Assembly: GCA_017509715.1 (NCBI GenBank)
Contig: JAFWOU010000011.1
Span: 1-64,000 of the forward strand
Origin: Paludibacteraceae bacterium
GTDB taxonomy: Bacteria > Bacteroidota > Bacteroidia > Bacteroidales > Paludibacteraceae
DNA length: 64,000 nucleotides
Direction of reading: 5' to 3'
Shown here: positions 24,820 through 33,181 of the stretch, piece by piece
Position numbering within the stretch: position 1 is the first letter of the stretch
Layout of the letters: the number at the start of each line of letters is the position of its first letter
Notes under the pieces: model-generated
What the model saw: only the letters and a program-made list of their open reading frames with translations
Told to the model about the DNA's origin: nothing
Databases searched by the model: none
Program-made: the position numbers and the translations under genes

Positions 24820-26236
24820 TCACGGCATCATATTGCTGCTTACGTTGCTCGGTGTTGTGGCTTGTGAGCCCAAGCCGGATCCCGTAGAACCTACCACCTC
24901 TGTGCTCGCTTTCCCGGGCGCAGATGGTGGCGGTAAATATACTACCGGTGGCCGCGGAGGCGTTGTGGTGCATGTCACTACGCTCTCCGACGAGCGCGAC
25001 CAGACCACCGGTCTGCCTATCCAGGGTTCGCTGCGCAAAGCCCTGCAGATGGACGGTACGCGTACCATCGTCTTCGACGTAGCCGGTACCATCCAGCTCA
25101 AGAGCCAACTGGAGATCACGGGTGGCAACCTGACTATCGCAGGCCAGACAGCCCCAGGCGATGGAATATGTATTGCCGGCTATCCCGTGGTCGTCAAGGC
25201 CAGCAATGTCATTATGCGCTTCTTGCGATTCCGCATGGGCGACCAGAACAAGGTGGAAGGAGATGCGTTGACAATCTGTGAACATCAAAACATCATCGTC
25301 GACCACTGCTCCTTCTCCTGGAGCACCGACGAGTGCGTCAGCTGCTACGGCAATACCGACTTTACGCTCCAGTATTGTTTCATTACGGAGAGTTTGCGTC
25401 GTTCGGTGCACGTCAAGGGCAACCACGGCTACGGCGGTATATGGGGCGGTACGAACGCTTCGTTCCATCACAACCTGCTGGCCCATCACGACTCGCGTAA
25501 CCCGCGTTTCGACCACTCGTATGTCAACAACAAGTGCTTCGGTCCGATCGACTATGTCAACAACGTAGTCTATAACTGGGGTGGCAACTCCACCTATGGT
25601 GGTGAGGGCTACGACCAGGTGCGTAAAATCAACATGGTCAACAACTACTATAAGTACGGTCCCGCAACGAGCAAGAAGAACCGCCTCGTGGATCCTACCG
25701 TCAGCTGTTCGTTCTGCTCCGATGGACATACTCTCATTCCGGGTAAGTTCTGGCTCTCCGGCAACTATATGTACGGCTATTCCGACGTGACGGCCGACAA
25801 CTGGAAAGGATCGACCCAGACGGGCAGCAATGTGAAAGCTTCTGCCCGCTGGACGGAAGGTCTTACAGCGCTCGACAACGAGCAGAGTGCCGAAGAGGCC
25901 TTCGAGACTGTGCTCACCAAGGCCGGATGCTCGCTCCACCGCGACGTTATCGATACCCGTATCGTGGGCGAGGTGCGTAACGGTAATTATACCTATACGG
26001 GTTCGAATGGTTCTACCAAGGGACTTATCGACTCGCCCTCCGACGTAGGCGGCTATCCGACCTTGAACGTCGGTACGGCGCCTAAGGATACCGATCGCGA
26101 CGGTATGCCCGACGAGTGGGAAGATGCCAACGGACTGGATAAGAACGCCTCGGCCGATAGTAAAAACTATACGCTTGATAAGAATTATACCAATCTGGAG
26201 GTTTATCTGAATAGTTTGGTACAGAATTTGTTCTAA
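24803..26236 (+). CDS. Pectate lyase (PL1-like), lipoprotein
   Basis: Start at ATG 24803, overlapping susD by 17 bp; 477 residues with lipoprotein signal (MTMSINHGIILLLTLLGVVA, then CEP). A right-handed beta-helix of the pectate lyase type: AFPGADGGGKYTTGGRGG near the N-terminus, ITGGNLTIAGQTAPGDG, VIMRFLRFRMGD, and IIVDHCSFSWSTDE as the vWiDH-like strand, with the SRNPRFDH Arg-Pro-Arg motif near 234. It cleaves polygalacturonate by beta-elimination. The C-terminal DTDRDGMPDEWE stretch is a thrombospondin-3-like calcium loop. Surface or periplasmic; substrate of the neighbouring GH28. Confidence 0.9.
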   Translation: MTMSINHGIILLLTLLGVVACEPKPDPVEPTTSVLAFPGADGGGKYTTGGRGGVVVHVTTLSDERDQTTGLPIQGSLRKALQMDGTRTIVFDVAGTIQLKSQLEITGGNLTIAGQTAPGDGICIAGYPVVVKASNVIMRFLRFRMGDQNKVEGDALTICEHQNIIVDHCSFSWSTDECVSCYGNTDFTLQYCFITESLRRSVHVKGNHGYGGIWGGTNASFHHNLLAHHDSRNPRFDHSYVNNKCFGPIDYVNNVVYNWGGNSTYGGEGYDQVRKINMVNNYYKYGPATSKKNRLVDPTVSCSFCSDGHTLIPGKFWLSGNYMYGYSDVTADNWKGSTQTGSNVKASARWTEGLTALDNEQSAEEAFETVLTKAGCSLHRDVIDTRIVGEVRNGNYTYTGSNGSTKGLIDSPSDVGGYPTLNVGTAPKDTDRDGMPDEWEDANGLDKNASADSKNYTLDKNYTNLEVYLNSLVQNLF

Positions 26237-26260
26237 CTGATATAGATCAATTAACACGAC

Positions 26261-27766
26261 ATGATAATGAAACGAATTGCACTCTCTTTGGTAGCCGCTA
26301 TGGCCGTACTGGCCCTGCAGGCAGAGACCAAATACTCGCACTACTATCAGGATCTGCCCTGCGCCGTAGAGGAGGTACAGGAGGTGGTCATTCCTGACTA
26401 TACCGTCACGCTGACCGACTTTGGCGCTGTAGGCGACGGCAAGACTAACTGCTCTGAGGCCTTTGCAGCTGCGCTCAAGCACCTGAAGAAGCAGGGCGGC
26501 GGTCACCTCATCGTGCCCAATGGTACGTGGCTCACGGGGCCGATCAAGCTCATCAGCAACCTGGACCTGCACCTGGAGCCCCAGGCTACTATCCTCTTCT
26601 CTACCAACAAGGAACTGTACGTGCAGAAGAACGATACCTTGCGCGACGGAAGCAAGAAATGCCACGCCTGCGTCTATGGCTCCAAGCTGGAGAACGTCGC
26701 CATCACGGGCTATGGTACGCTGGACGGTCAGGGCTTCTACTGGCGCCCGATCAAGCAGAAGAAGGTGAGCGAGGATATATGGAACGAAGCCCTGGAGATG
26801 GGTGGCGTGCTGAAGCAGGATGGTAATAGTAAGAACTGGAAGGTATGGTATCCCTTCAACCTGAAGAAGGAGTATGGCGTGCCTAATATAGCCAACGATC
26901 CTATTATCCAGGAGAAGATGCGTCCGCACCTGGTGAATATCACCGACTCGAAGAACGTGCTCGTAGAGCATGTTCACCTGCTGAACTCGCCGAAGTTCCA
27001 CCTCGTGCCCACGCGCGTGCAAAACCTTATAATAGATGGCGTCAATATCCGCTGTCCGCATTGGGCACAAAACGGCGATGCCATGGACCCGGGTAATATC
27101 CAGGTGGCGCTGATCGTCAACTGCAATATATCCTGCGGCGACGACGGTATTTGTATGAAGGGTGGCGTTGGTCAGAAGGGCGTAGCTGCTGGACCGCAAC
27201 GCGACTTCCTTATCTGCAACGACACGGTCTATCGTGCTCACGGTGGATTCGTAATCGGATCCGAGTTCTCGGGCGGTATGCAGCGCCTCGTGGTGAAGGA
27301 TTGCTTCTTCGATGGTACGGATATCGGTTGCCGCTTCAAGTCGGCTCCCGGTCGTGGCGGTTGGTGCGAAGATGTGTACTGCCAGAATATCATCATGAAG
27401 AATATCGTCGAGTCGGCTATCCTCATCTCCTCCGGCTATGCCGACAAGGGCGCCGGCGTGAGTGCTACGGATAGCGACGACAAGAATGCCTTCTTCCCCG
27501 ATTGGTCCAATATCACCTTCCGCAACATTACCTGTATCGGCTCCAAGCAGGCTGTCGAGATCCAGGGACTCAAGGGCAAACCCGTGCATAATATCCTCTT
27601 CGACAATGTTATGATCATTGGCAACAAGAAGGGTATCAAGCTGGAGTTCGCCGAGGACTTGCGCTTCGAGAACTGCAATATTAACCCCAAGCCGATGCCG
27701 GTGGAGGAGTACAAGAAATGCAAGAATATCCGCTACAACGGCAAGGATCCTGACGCCGCAGAGTAG
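26261..27766 (+). CDS. GH28 polygalacturonase
   Basis: A 501-residue glycoside hydrolase family 28 enzyme with signal peptide. Catalytic landmarks: NGDAMDP at 271-277 (Asp 273 and Asp 276, in place of the common NTDG), GDDG with Asp 294 and Asp 295, HGG with His 327 and the RFK triad Arg 358-Lys 360. Start ATG 26261, with ATG 26267 an alternative. It hydrolyses alpha-1,4-galacturonosyl links, probably trimming lyase products in the periplasm. Last gene of the pectin locus. Confidence 0.92.
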   Translation: MIMKRIALSLVAAMAVLALQAETKYSHYYQDLPCAVEEVQEVVIPDYTVTLTDFGAVGDGKTNCSEAFAAALKHLKKQGGGHLIVPNGTWLTGPIKLISNLDLHLEPQATILFSTNKELYVQKNDTLRDGSKKCHACVYGSKLENVAITGYGTLDGQGFYWRPIKQKKVSEDIWNEALEMGGVLKQDGNSKNWKVWYPFNLKKEYGVPNIANDPIIQEKMRPHLVNITDSKNVLVEHVHLLNSPKFHLVPTRVQNLIIDGVNIRCPHWAQNGDAMDPGNIQVALIVNCNISCGDDGICMKGGVGQKGVAAGPQRDFLICNDTVYRAHGGFVIGSEFSGGMQRLVVKDCFFDGTDIGCRFKSAPGRGGWCEDVYCQNIIMKNIVESAILISSGYADKGAGVSATDSDDKNAFFPDWSNITFRNITCIGSKQAVEIQGLKGKPVHNILFDNVMIIGNKKGIKLEFAEDLRFENCNINPKPMPVEEYKKCKNIRYNGKDPDAAE

Positions 27767-27774
27767 TAAAAATG

Positions 27775-27789
27775 CAATTTTTCTACATT
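27775..27789 (+). promoter_or_regulatory. Candidate operator CAATTTTTCTACATT, copy 2
   Basis: Identical to 3253-3267 and at the same 54-bp distance before the -7 box of the next promoter. Confidence 0.5.
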
Positions 27790-27804
27790 TTTCGTCAGAA
27801 TTTA

Positions 27805-27836
27805 CTTGTTCGTTTGAAAAAAAAGCAGTAATTTTG
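27805..27836 (+). promoter_or_regulatory. Promoter of the 27888 gene
   Basis: CTTG (27805-27808), 20 bp, TAATTTTG (27829-27836), then CACCG; AAAAGCAG precedes the -7 box. Confidence 0.8.
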
Positions 27837-27887
27837 CACCGTGAATTGTTATAAAACAAAATAATTAACTTTTAAAACTCAACAAAC

Positions 27888-28595
27888 ATGAAGAAATTTT
27901 TCCTCTTCGCAGTTGCTATTGCAGCAACTCTGACTGCTAATGCAGTTGTTTATGATCTCGCAGAGATGAACTTTGCTCAGAGTGACCTGACTGTGACGAA
28001 TGGTACTATTACCAACACTTCGTCTAAGAGCTACTTCGAGGTAAAGAACACCGCAGGTGAGACCGTAGAAATGACAATTGCTCAACTGCCGAACATGAAG
28101 TTCTCGTACAAGAACTCCAGCGAGAAGACCGCGTTTAAGGTATATTACATTACCGACGGTGTTAACGCAAAAGGTAAAATCCAGATGGATGGTAACCAAC
28201 GTGACATTATTCTTACCAATGTAAATGTTGGCGACGTTATTACTCTGTATGTAAATTCGAAGGGTGATACCGGAGCTCAGTTCGCAGATGGTGACAAGGG
28301 TACCGCTTTCACGGGTGCTGTTGCTGTTAATCCTAACGCAACTGGTATCGCAACTGCTCTTCCTGGCAAATCAAACGAGACCGAGCCTTATGAGATTAAG
28401 GTACAAGCTATTGCTTCGACGGTTATCATCCGTGAGACTGTAGGTGGTTATGTTCTCCATAAGATTGAGATTGCTTCGGGCCAGGGCGTTGAGAATACCA
28501 TGGTTTCTGAGAAGGCTGTTAAGGTATTCGAGAATGGTCAGCTCGTGATCATCAAGAACGGCATACGCTACAATGCTATCGGTGTTCAGCTCTAA
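27888..28595 (+). CDS. Small secreted protein with C-terminal tag
   Basis: A 235-residue protein with signal peptide (MKKFFLFAVAIAATLTANA). The body is Thr/Asn-rich and beta-predicted, with FEVKNTAGETVEMTIAQLP and QRDIILTNVNVGDVITLYV strands; no catalytic motif is visible. It ends ENGQLVIIKNGIRYNAIG, one of seven tagged C-termini in the window, preceded by the GVEN linker. AT-richer than the flanking enzyme genes. It has its own promoter with the shared upstream block and a strong terminator, so it is a single-gene unit. Function unknown; periplasmic or surface location is inferred. Confidence 0.75.
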   Translation: MKKFFLFAVAIAATLTANAVVYDLAEMNFAQSDLTVTNGTITNTSSKSYFEVKNTAGETVEMTIAQLPNMKFSYKNSSEKTAFKVYYITDGVNAKGKIQMDGNQRDIILTNVNVGDVITLYVNSKGDTGAQFADGDKGTAFTGAVAVNPNATGIATALPGKSNETEPYEIKVQAIASTVIIRETVGGYVLHKIEIASGQGVENTMVSEKAVKVFENGQLVIIKNGIRYNAIGVQL

Positions 28596-28613
28596 TCCTT
28601 TAGATTTGTAACA

Positions 28614-28656
28614 GTTTGAAATATCGGCGGGGTGTATGCTCCGCCGATTTTCAAAC
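28614..28656. terminator. Long hairpin terminator
   Basis: GTTTGAAA-AT-ATCGGCGG pairs with CCGCCGAT-TTTCAAAC around a 10-nt loop, giving a 16-bp stem with one bulge. Confidence 0.8.
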
Positions 28657-28663
28657 CCACCAC

Positions 28664-28700
28664 CAATCAACTAATAAACTAATAAACTAATAAACTAAAT
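28664..28700. repeat. CTAATAAA tandem repeat
   Basis: CAATCAACTAATAAACTAAT and two more TAAACTAA units before the next gene. Confidence 0.8.
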
Positions 28701-28704
28701 ACCC

Positions 28705-29088
28705 GTGCACATCATCCCTTTCCAGTGGGCCCAGTACCGCAACGGTGAGATCATCTATGATGATGAGGCGCAGATTCAGTTGTCTGACCAGCAGATCGGT
28801 CATATTGCCGATTATATTCGCAAGGGGTATAACTCCTGCATGATCGAGGACCTGCCCGATGGCATCTACGATATGTTTGAGGATGCGGCCCACGAGGCGC
28901 TTACCGAAGCCATCCACAGCGGTCGTACCGTCTATCACGACGACGATGAGTTTGCGCCCCAGATGGATCTGCCCCTGCCGCTTCTGCGTCTGCTCCCCCG
29001 CAGCGTCCTGCGCTTGCTCGACGCCGAGGACCTCTTCGAGTTCTACGAGGTAAAATCATGGGATGAACTATTCCGCATGGAAGAATGA
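28705..29088 (+). CDS. Unrecognised acidic cytoplasmic protein
   Basis: A 127-residue frame from GTG 28705 (MHIIPFQWAQYRNGEIIYDD); no earlier ATG fits. Strongly acidic, with a Leu-rich helix (LPLPLLRLLPRSVLRLLDAE) at about 91-110. No signal peptide. It overlaps the following TPR gene by four bases, so the pair is coupled. No family recognised. Confidence 0.65.
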   Translation: MHIIPFQWAQYRNGEIIYDDEAQIQLSDQQIGHIADYIRKGYNSCMIEDLPDGIYDMFEDAAHEALTEAIHSGRTVYHDDDEFAPQMDLPLPLLRLLPRSVLRLLDAEDLFEFYEVKSWDELFRMEE

Positions 29089-29558
29089 TGAAGCGCCGCT
29101 TCCTGCTCATATTGCTTTGCCTGACGGTTTCTTTTCTGCATGCGGAGATGAAACCCAACTTCATCGACTATCTACTCTCCGAGGAACGCTACGAGCAGGT
29201 CATTCGCCTCGCTACCGCCCAACTGGAGCGTCATCCTAAGGACGGACGACTCTATACCCAGCGGGCTACAGCTTATCTCCAGCAGGACGAGCTCCAGGCG
29301 GCTGTGAACGACCTAAGCCGTGCGATTCGCTATTATAAGACGGCCGATAAGTCACTGGCCGAACTCTATCAAATGCGGGGCGTGCTGTATGAACTGCTGG
29401 AGAACCCCAAGGCTGCGCTGCGCGACTATAGTCGCCTGATCAAGCTCACGCCCCTACAGCCGGAGGGCTATCAACTTCGTGGCGAACTATACACAGCGAT
29501 GGGGCAGGCCGACAAGGCCCGCCGCGATCTTGAAAAAGCTCAGTTGCTGCAAGAGTAG
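29085..29558 (+). CDS. Small secreted TPR protein
   Basis: A 157-residue protein with signal peptide (MMKRRFLLILLCLTVSFLHA) and three to four TPR units at about 30-155 (ATAQLERHPKDGRLYTQRAT; LSRAIRYYK; LYQMRGVLYELLENPKAALR; ADKARRDLEKAQ). TPR arrays hold protein partners; here in the periplasm. ATG 29085 overlaps the upstream stop. It ends seven bp before the convergent regulator gene. Confidence 0.8.
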   Translation: MMKRRFLLILLCLTVSFLHAEMKPNFIDYLLSEERYEQVIRLATAQLERHPKDGRLYTQRATAYLQQDELQAAVNDLSRAIRYYKTADKSLAELYQMRGVLYELLENPKAALRDYSRLIKLTPLQPEGYQLRGELYTAMGQADKARRDLEKAQLLQE

Positions 29559-29564
29559 TTTTTT

Positions 29565-31100
29565 TTATTTGCCGATCTGTTGTACGCGCTGCTCCAGGGT
29601 ATCTCGATCACCCAGGGCGGCGTTCTTCATTTTCACGCGGTAGTTGCTGATCGTATTCGGACTGTAGCAGAGCAGTTCGGCTATCTTGGCGCTGCTGGTG
29701 ATGCCCAGCAGGATGAGTGCAAAGATACGCATCTCGATCGTCATACGCTCGCCGGGCTTGGGCGTGAGCCGTGCCTCGGGTTTCAGTAGGGCGTTGAAAT
29801 CGTCCACAAACGTACCATAGAGCGATAGAAACGTGTCATCGAACGAGCGGTAGAAATTGTCCATCTCGCGATCCATAAATCCGGCCGGATCTTTCTCGCC
29901 GGCCTTGCGCGCCATGGTGGTCAGGCGGCGGATATAGTCGCTATATACCTCCAGGTAGCGGCATATATACTGCTCCTTGACCTTGTCGGCCTCCTTCAGT
30001 TTGCGATTGATCATGCGCAGTTCTTCGTTCATCGTTTTCATCTCGCGGTTCATGGCGTGCAGACGTCTGTTCTGGCGCAGCGAAAAGATGATACCCAGCA
30101 CCAGGATAATCAGCACTACGGCTAGCGCCACCAGGGCGATGATCAGCTTCACCGACGACTTATGGAGCTGCTGCTCATAGCTGTTGGCTATCTCGTGACC
30201 CAGGGCGTAGGTCTGGATGAAACGCGTCGGGGCGTTGAAGAACGAGGCATTGGTGAGTGAGTAGTCGCTATAGCGGTAGGCTCGCTCCAGGTCACCCGAC
30301 TCGAAGCACTCTTTAGCCACCAGCCACGACGAACCGTTGTCCATAATGCCGCAGCGTACGTCGGCTATGGCCGAACGTGTCAACCACTCTACGTATTCGC
30401 GGTTCTTGCCCATGCGCTGGTAGAGTATAGCGCGGCTGTAGGCCTCGATGGCATAGCGGTGGGTCCATTCTCCGGCACGCATGAGGATCGTATCGTTGAT
30501 GCGCAGCGCGAGCGGGATATCGTCGGCATCCATGGCGTTGAGTATCTCATAGCGCAGGCGAATATCCGTATTGCCCGGCGCCTGACGAGCCATCTCGTGC
30601 AGTAGTGAGTCGTAGTACTGCTGCGCTGTGCGTAGCAATTGATCCCGCATCTTGGGTATGCGTGACGAAGCGGCGGCCTCGGTATGCAGGCGCCAGACGG
30701 CTTCCAACCAGTCGACGCGCAGGCTGTCCGGCACGCTTTGCACCTCGCTCAGCAGCGCCATGCCGTCTCCGTATTTACCAATCGAGTAGCTGAGTTGTAC
30801 CAGTCCCATATATGCCTGGGTGCGATAGGGCTCTTCGCCGTTCAGCTGACGCAGATACCATGCGCAAGCGCTGTCGCTCTGATAATACTGATATTCGCGC
30901 GCGATGCGCAGTTGCAACGCCTTGGTCATCGGGTGAATAGCTTTCAGCGAGTCGATACGCTGCTGATGCAGGGCACTGTAGTGGCCCGATAGATTGACAT
31001 CCTGGTCCAGCATGACGAATAGGCTATCCAGCGTGGACATAGCGGCGACCGAGAGCGTTGCGGCCAGCAATAGGATCGATAATGCGATACGTTTATGCAT
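29565..31100 (-). CDS. DUF6377-type membrane-anchored regulator
   Basis: Start at ATG 31100, consistent with the promoter at 31125-31156; 511 residues. Signal or anchor at 1-20, periplasmic helical (TPR-like) region to about 310, one membrane helix at about 330-352 (LIIALVALAVVLIILVLGII), a coiled coil, then a DUF6377-like region and a C-terminal helix-turn-helix (IAELLCYSPNTISNYRVKMK, about 470-490). This layout, sensor outside and DNA-binding tail inside, is typical of regulators near polysaccharide loci. It is divergent from the aldo/keto reductase operon. The GTACTTTT pair upstream of that operon and of the glucan locus is a plausible target (inference). Confidence 0.8.
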   Translation of the reverse strand: MHKRIALSILLLAATLSVAAMSTLDSLFVMLDQDVNLSGHYSALHQQRIDSLKAIHPMTKALQLRIAREYQYYQSDSACAWYLRQLNGEEPYRTQAYMGLVQLSYSIGKYGDGMALLSEVQSVPDSLRVDWLEAVWRLHTEAAASSRIPKMRDQLLRTAQQYYDSLLHEMARQAPGNTDIRLRYEILNAMDADDIPLALRINDTILMRAGEWTHRYAIEAYSRAILYQRMGKNREYVEWLTRSAIADVRCGIMDNGSSWLVAKECFESGDLERAYRYSDYSLTNASFFNAPTRFIQTYALGHEIANSYEQQLHKSSVKLIIALVALAVVLIILVLGIIFSLRQNRRLHAMNREMKTMNEELRMINRKLKEADKVKEQYICRYLEVYSDYIRRLTTMARKAGEKDPAGFMDREMDNFYRSFDDTFLSLYGTFVDDFNALLKPEARLTPKPGERMTIEMRIFALILLGITSSAKIAELLCYSPNTISNYRVKMKNAALGDRDTLEQRVQQIGK

Positions 31101-31124
31101 AGTATGTTTCTTTTTTTTGCGCTG

Positions 31125-31156
31125 CAAAATTACAAAAAATATTTGATATACGCAAT
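31125..31156 (-). promoter_or_regulatory. Promoter of the DUF6377-type regulator
   Basis: Minus strand: ATTG (31156-31153), 20 bp beginning CGTATATC, TAATTTTG (31132-31125), then CAGCG. Confidence 0.75.
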
Positions 31157-31160
31157 ATTT

Positions 31161-31292
31161 TACGTACTTTTTTTTGTGCGCAAAAATATATAATGTGCAG
31201 ATTATCAGTCGCATGGTGCGTACTTTTACGTACTTTTGTGTTGTATAACATACGCGTATGTTTGCGTATGTCGGGAAAAAGCAGTAATTTTG
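31161..31292 (+). promoter_or_regulatory. Shared upstream regulatory block, copy A, with promoter
   Basis: About 130 bp closely alike 44174-44315. GTACTTTT starts at 31164, 31220 and 31230; the last two are 10 bp apart and the last is 31 bp before TTTG (31261-31264). The promoter continues with 20 bp and TAATTTTG (31285-31292). Spacing is identical in copy B. Confidence 0.75.
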
Positions 31293-31342
31293 CAGTGGTT
31301 TTTTAACATAGTTAACCCACTTAAAATCAAATCCTGAATACC

Positions 31343-32296
31343 ATGACAACATCGATGCTCTACCAAGCTTCCCCGGAACGCTATTCTCTGATGGATCGTA
31401 TCTACTGCCGCTGCGGCCGTAGCGGTGTGCTGTTGCCGAAGGTTAGTTTGGGCTTCTGGCACAACTTTGGCGGCGATGCGCCGCTGGAGCGTAGCCGTTC
31501 GATCACTCGCTTTGCCTTTGATCATGGTATCACGCATTTCGATTTTGCCAACAACTACGGTGTACCGGCCGGTAGTGCCGAGGAGACGATGGGCGTGCTG
31601 ATGGACCAGGATTTCCGTCCGTATCGTGACGAGCTGTTTATCTCCACCAAGGCCGGCTATGGTATGTGGGACGGCCCTTACGGCGAGTGGGGTAGTCGCA
31701 AGTACCTCATCTCGAGTCTCGACCAGTCGCTCCGCCGTATGCACCTCGACTATGTCGATCTCTTCTATTCTCATCGCTACGACCCCAATACGCCGATCGA
31801 GGAGACGCTCCAGGCGCTGGTGGATGTCGTCCGTATGGGAAAAGCCCTCTACGTAGGTATATCCAATTGGCCGCTGGAGCCGCTGCAGGCGGCGGCCAAG
31901 TATTTGCGTGAGCGCGATGTGCCCCTGCTGATTTATCAGGGACGACTGAATATGCTCAACCGCGAACCGATTGATGAGGGTATCTTGGATTTCTGCGATC
32001 GTGAGGGTATCGGTTTTATCGCCTATTCGCCGCTGGCGCAAGGTCTGCTGACCGATCGTTACCTCCAGGGTATTCCCGCCGATAGCCGCATGGCGCAGGA
32101 GCATTTCTTGAAGTCGGACCGCCGTACGCCGGAGCTGCTCGACTATCTGCACCAATTGGAGGCACAGGGCCGAGCCAACGGCCGCACCATCGCCCAGGAA
32201 GCCCTCTCTTGGATCCTTTCCCAGCAGGGCGTCACCTCCGTCCTCGTCGGCGCCAGCAGCGTAGAACAACTGAAAAACAACATAGCAATATTATGA
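31343..32296 (+). CDS. Aldo/keto reductase (YghZ-like)
   Basis: A 317-residue NADPH-dependent reductase with the TIM-barrel signature: LPKVSLGFWHNFG near 26, FDFANNYG with the catalytic Asp-Tyr pair near 67-72, KAGYGMWDGPYGEWGSRKYL with Lys and the GxY/EWGS loop typical of the L-glyceraldehyde-3-phosphate reductase subgroup, and RMHLDYVDLFYSHRYD near 136. Substrate here is unknown. The stop overlaps the ATG of the next secreted protein, so a cytoplasmic reductase is coupled to an exported tagged protein, an odd pairing. Confidence 0.9.
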   Translation: MTTSMLYQASPERYSLMDRIYCRCGRSGVLLPKVSLGFWHNFGGDAPLERSRSITRFAFDHGITHFDFANNYGVPAGSAEETMGVLMDQDFRPYRDELFISTKAGYGMWDGPYGEWGSRKYLISSLDQSLRRMHLDYVDLFYSHRYDPNTPIEETLQALVDVVRMGKALYVGISNWPLEPLQAAAKYLRERDVPLLIYQGRLNMLNREPIDEGILDFCDREGIGFIAYSPLAQGLLTDRYLQGIPADSRMAQEHFLKSDRRTPELLDYLHQLEAQGRANGRTIAQEALSWILSQQGVTSVLVGASSVEQLKNNIAIL

Positions 32297-33165
32297 AAAA
32301 ACTGTTTACTCTTATCATGCTTTTGTGCGTAGCAATGTTTAGTTTTGCTACTGATTGGAGCAGTATTGCCTGGCTTGGTGACGGCGCCGGAGGAGGTGCG
32401 TATGCCAACAAGTACAAGGTAGAGGCGGCGTTCGGTCAGACGGTGGTGAATATCCAGCATCCGGGCTTTGCTGCGGAGGATGGTATCTACACCAATTTCC
32501 CGGCTGGTATCGAGTCGTGTAGTCTACCGCAGGGTAAGTATGTGATTGAGGGTGCCGGAATGGTACTCTATCTCTCGGCCTTCACGCAGAAGGAAACGCC
32601 CGTGACCGTTATGGCCGGCGGTGTGGAGTATGCTTTTAAGGTGTATTACGCAGATGGCGAAGGCGAAGTAGGTGGTGACGATCAGCCGGGCGGTGATGAT
32701 CCTGTTGGCGACCTGACGCCCGCTACGTACTATGGCTCTGCATCGGTGGAGGTGAGCGGTTCGCCCTGTCAGTTTACATGGCATATTACGCGCAATGCGG
32801 ATGCTACCCTCACGTTTGATATCTCGTGGGATGCCGACATCGTAGGTGCCGTGCCGCAGATTTGTCTGGAGGGTACGTTCATCACCATGCCGGCTCAGCA
32901 GAAGCATGCCGTGCTGACCACCACGCAGACCTACGAGGATGGCGCCACGCTGAGCGACACCTTCTTCTATATCGCGTATGCGGGCGGCGTAGCGCGCGTG
33001 GACATCACCGGCTATACCGTAGGTGCCAGCAACGAACCATCGGACCCGTCCGCTGTAGAGAACGTTCACTCGACGGACACCCCGCGCAAGGTGCTGGAGA
33101 ACGGCCAGGTGCTGATCCTTAAGAATGGCATCCGCTACGGACTGAATGGAACAGAAATCAAATAA
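32293..33165 (+). CDS. Secreted protein with shared N-terminal domain and C-terminal tag
   Basis: Start at ATG 32293, overlapping the reductase stop (ATGA); 290 residues. Signal peptide (MKKLFTLIMLLCVAMFSFAT). Residues about 20-118 (SIAWLGDG, then KYKVEAAFGQTVVNIQHPG, GIYTNFPAGIESCSLPQG, MVLYLSAF) are homologous to a domain present twice in the next protein. After an acidic Gly/Asp linker comes a second beta domain at about 140-255 (ATYYGSASVEVSG and so on). It ends with the tag RKVLENGQVLILKNGIRYG. No enzyme motif. Probably a surface or periplasmic adhesin or binding protein. Confidence 0.75.
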   Translation: MKKLFTLIMLLCVAMFSFATDWSSIAWLGDGAGGGAYANKYKVEAAFGQTVVNIQHPGFAAEDGIYTNFPAGIESCSLPQGKYVIEGAGMVLYLSAFTQKETPVTVMAGGVEYAFKVYYADGEGEVGGDDQPGGDDPVGDLTPATYYGSASVEVSGSPCQFTWHITRNADATLTFDISWDADIVGAVPQICLEGTFITMPAQQKHAVLTTTQTYEDGATLSDTFFYIAYAGGVARVDITGYTVGASNEPSDPSAVENVHSTDTPRKVLENGQVLILKNGIRYGLNGTEIK

Positions 33166-33181
33166 CTTAAAATTATATAAC

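Noticed and set aside
24770..27859. Long minus-strand open frame of about 1000 codons opposite PL1 and GH28
   Set aside because: It is antisense to two clear enzyme genes, shows no domain pattern and arises from their codon bias.
29565..31352. Longer 595-residue form of the DUF6377-type protein starting at 31352
   Set aside because: The extra N-terminus would cross the gene's own promoter and the divergent regulatory block; ATG 31100 gives a proper signal or anchor sequence.
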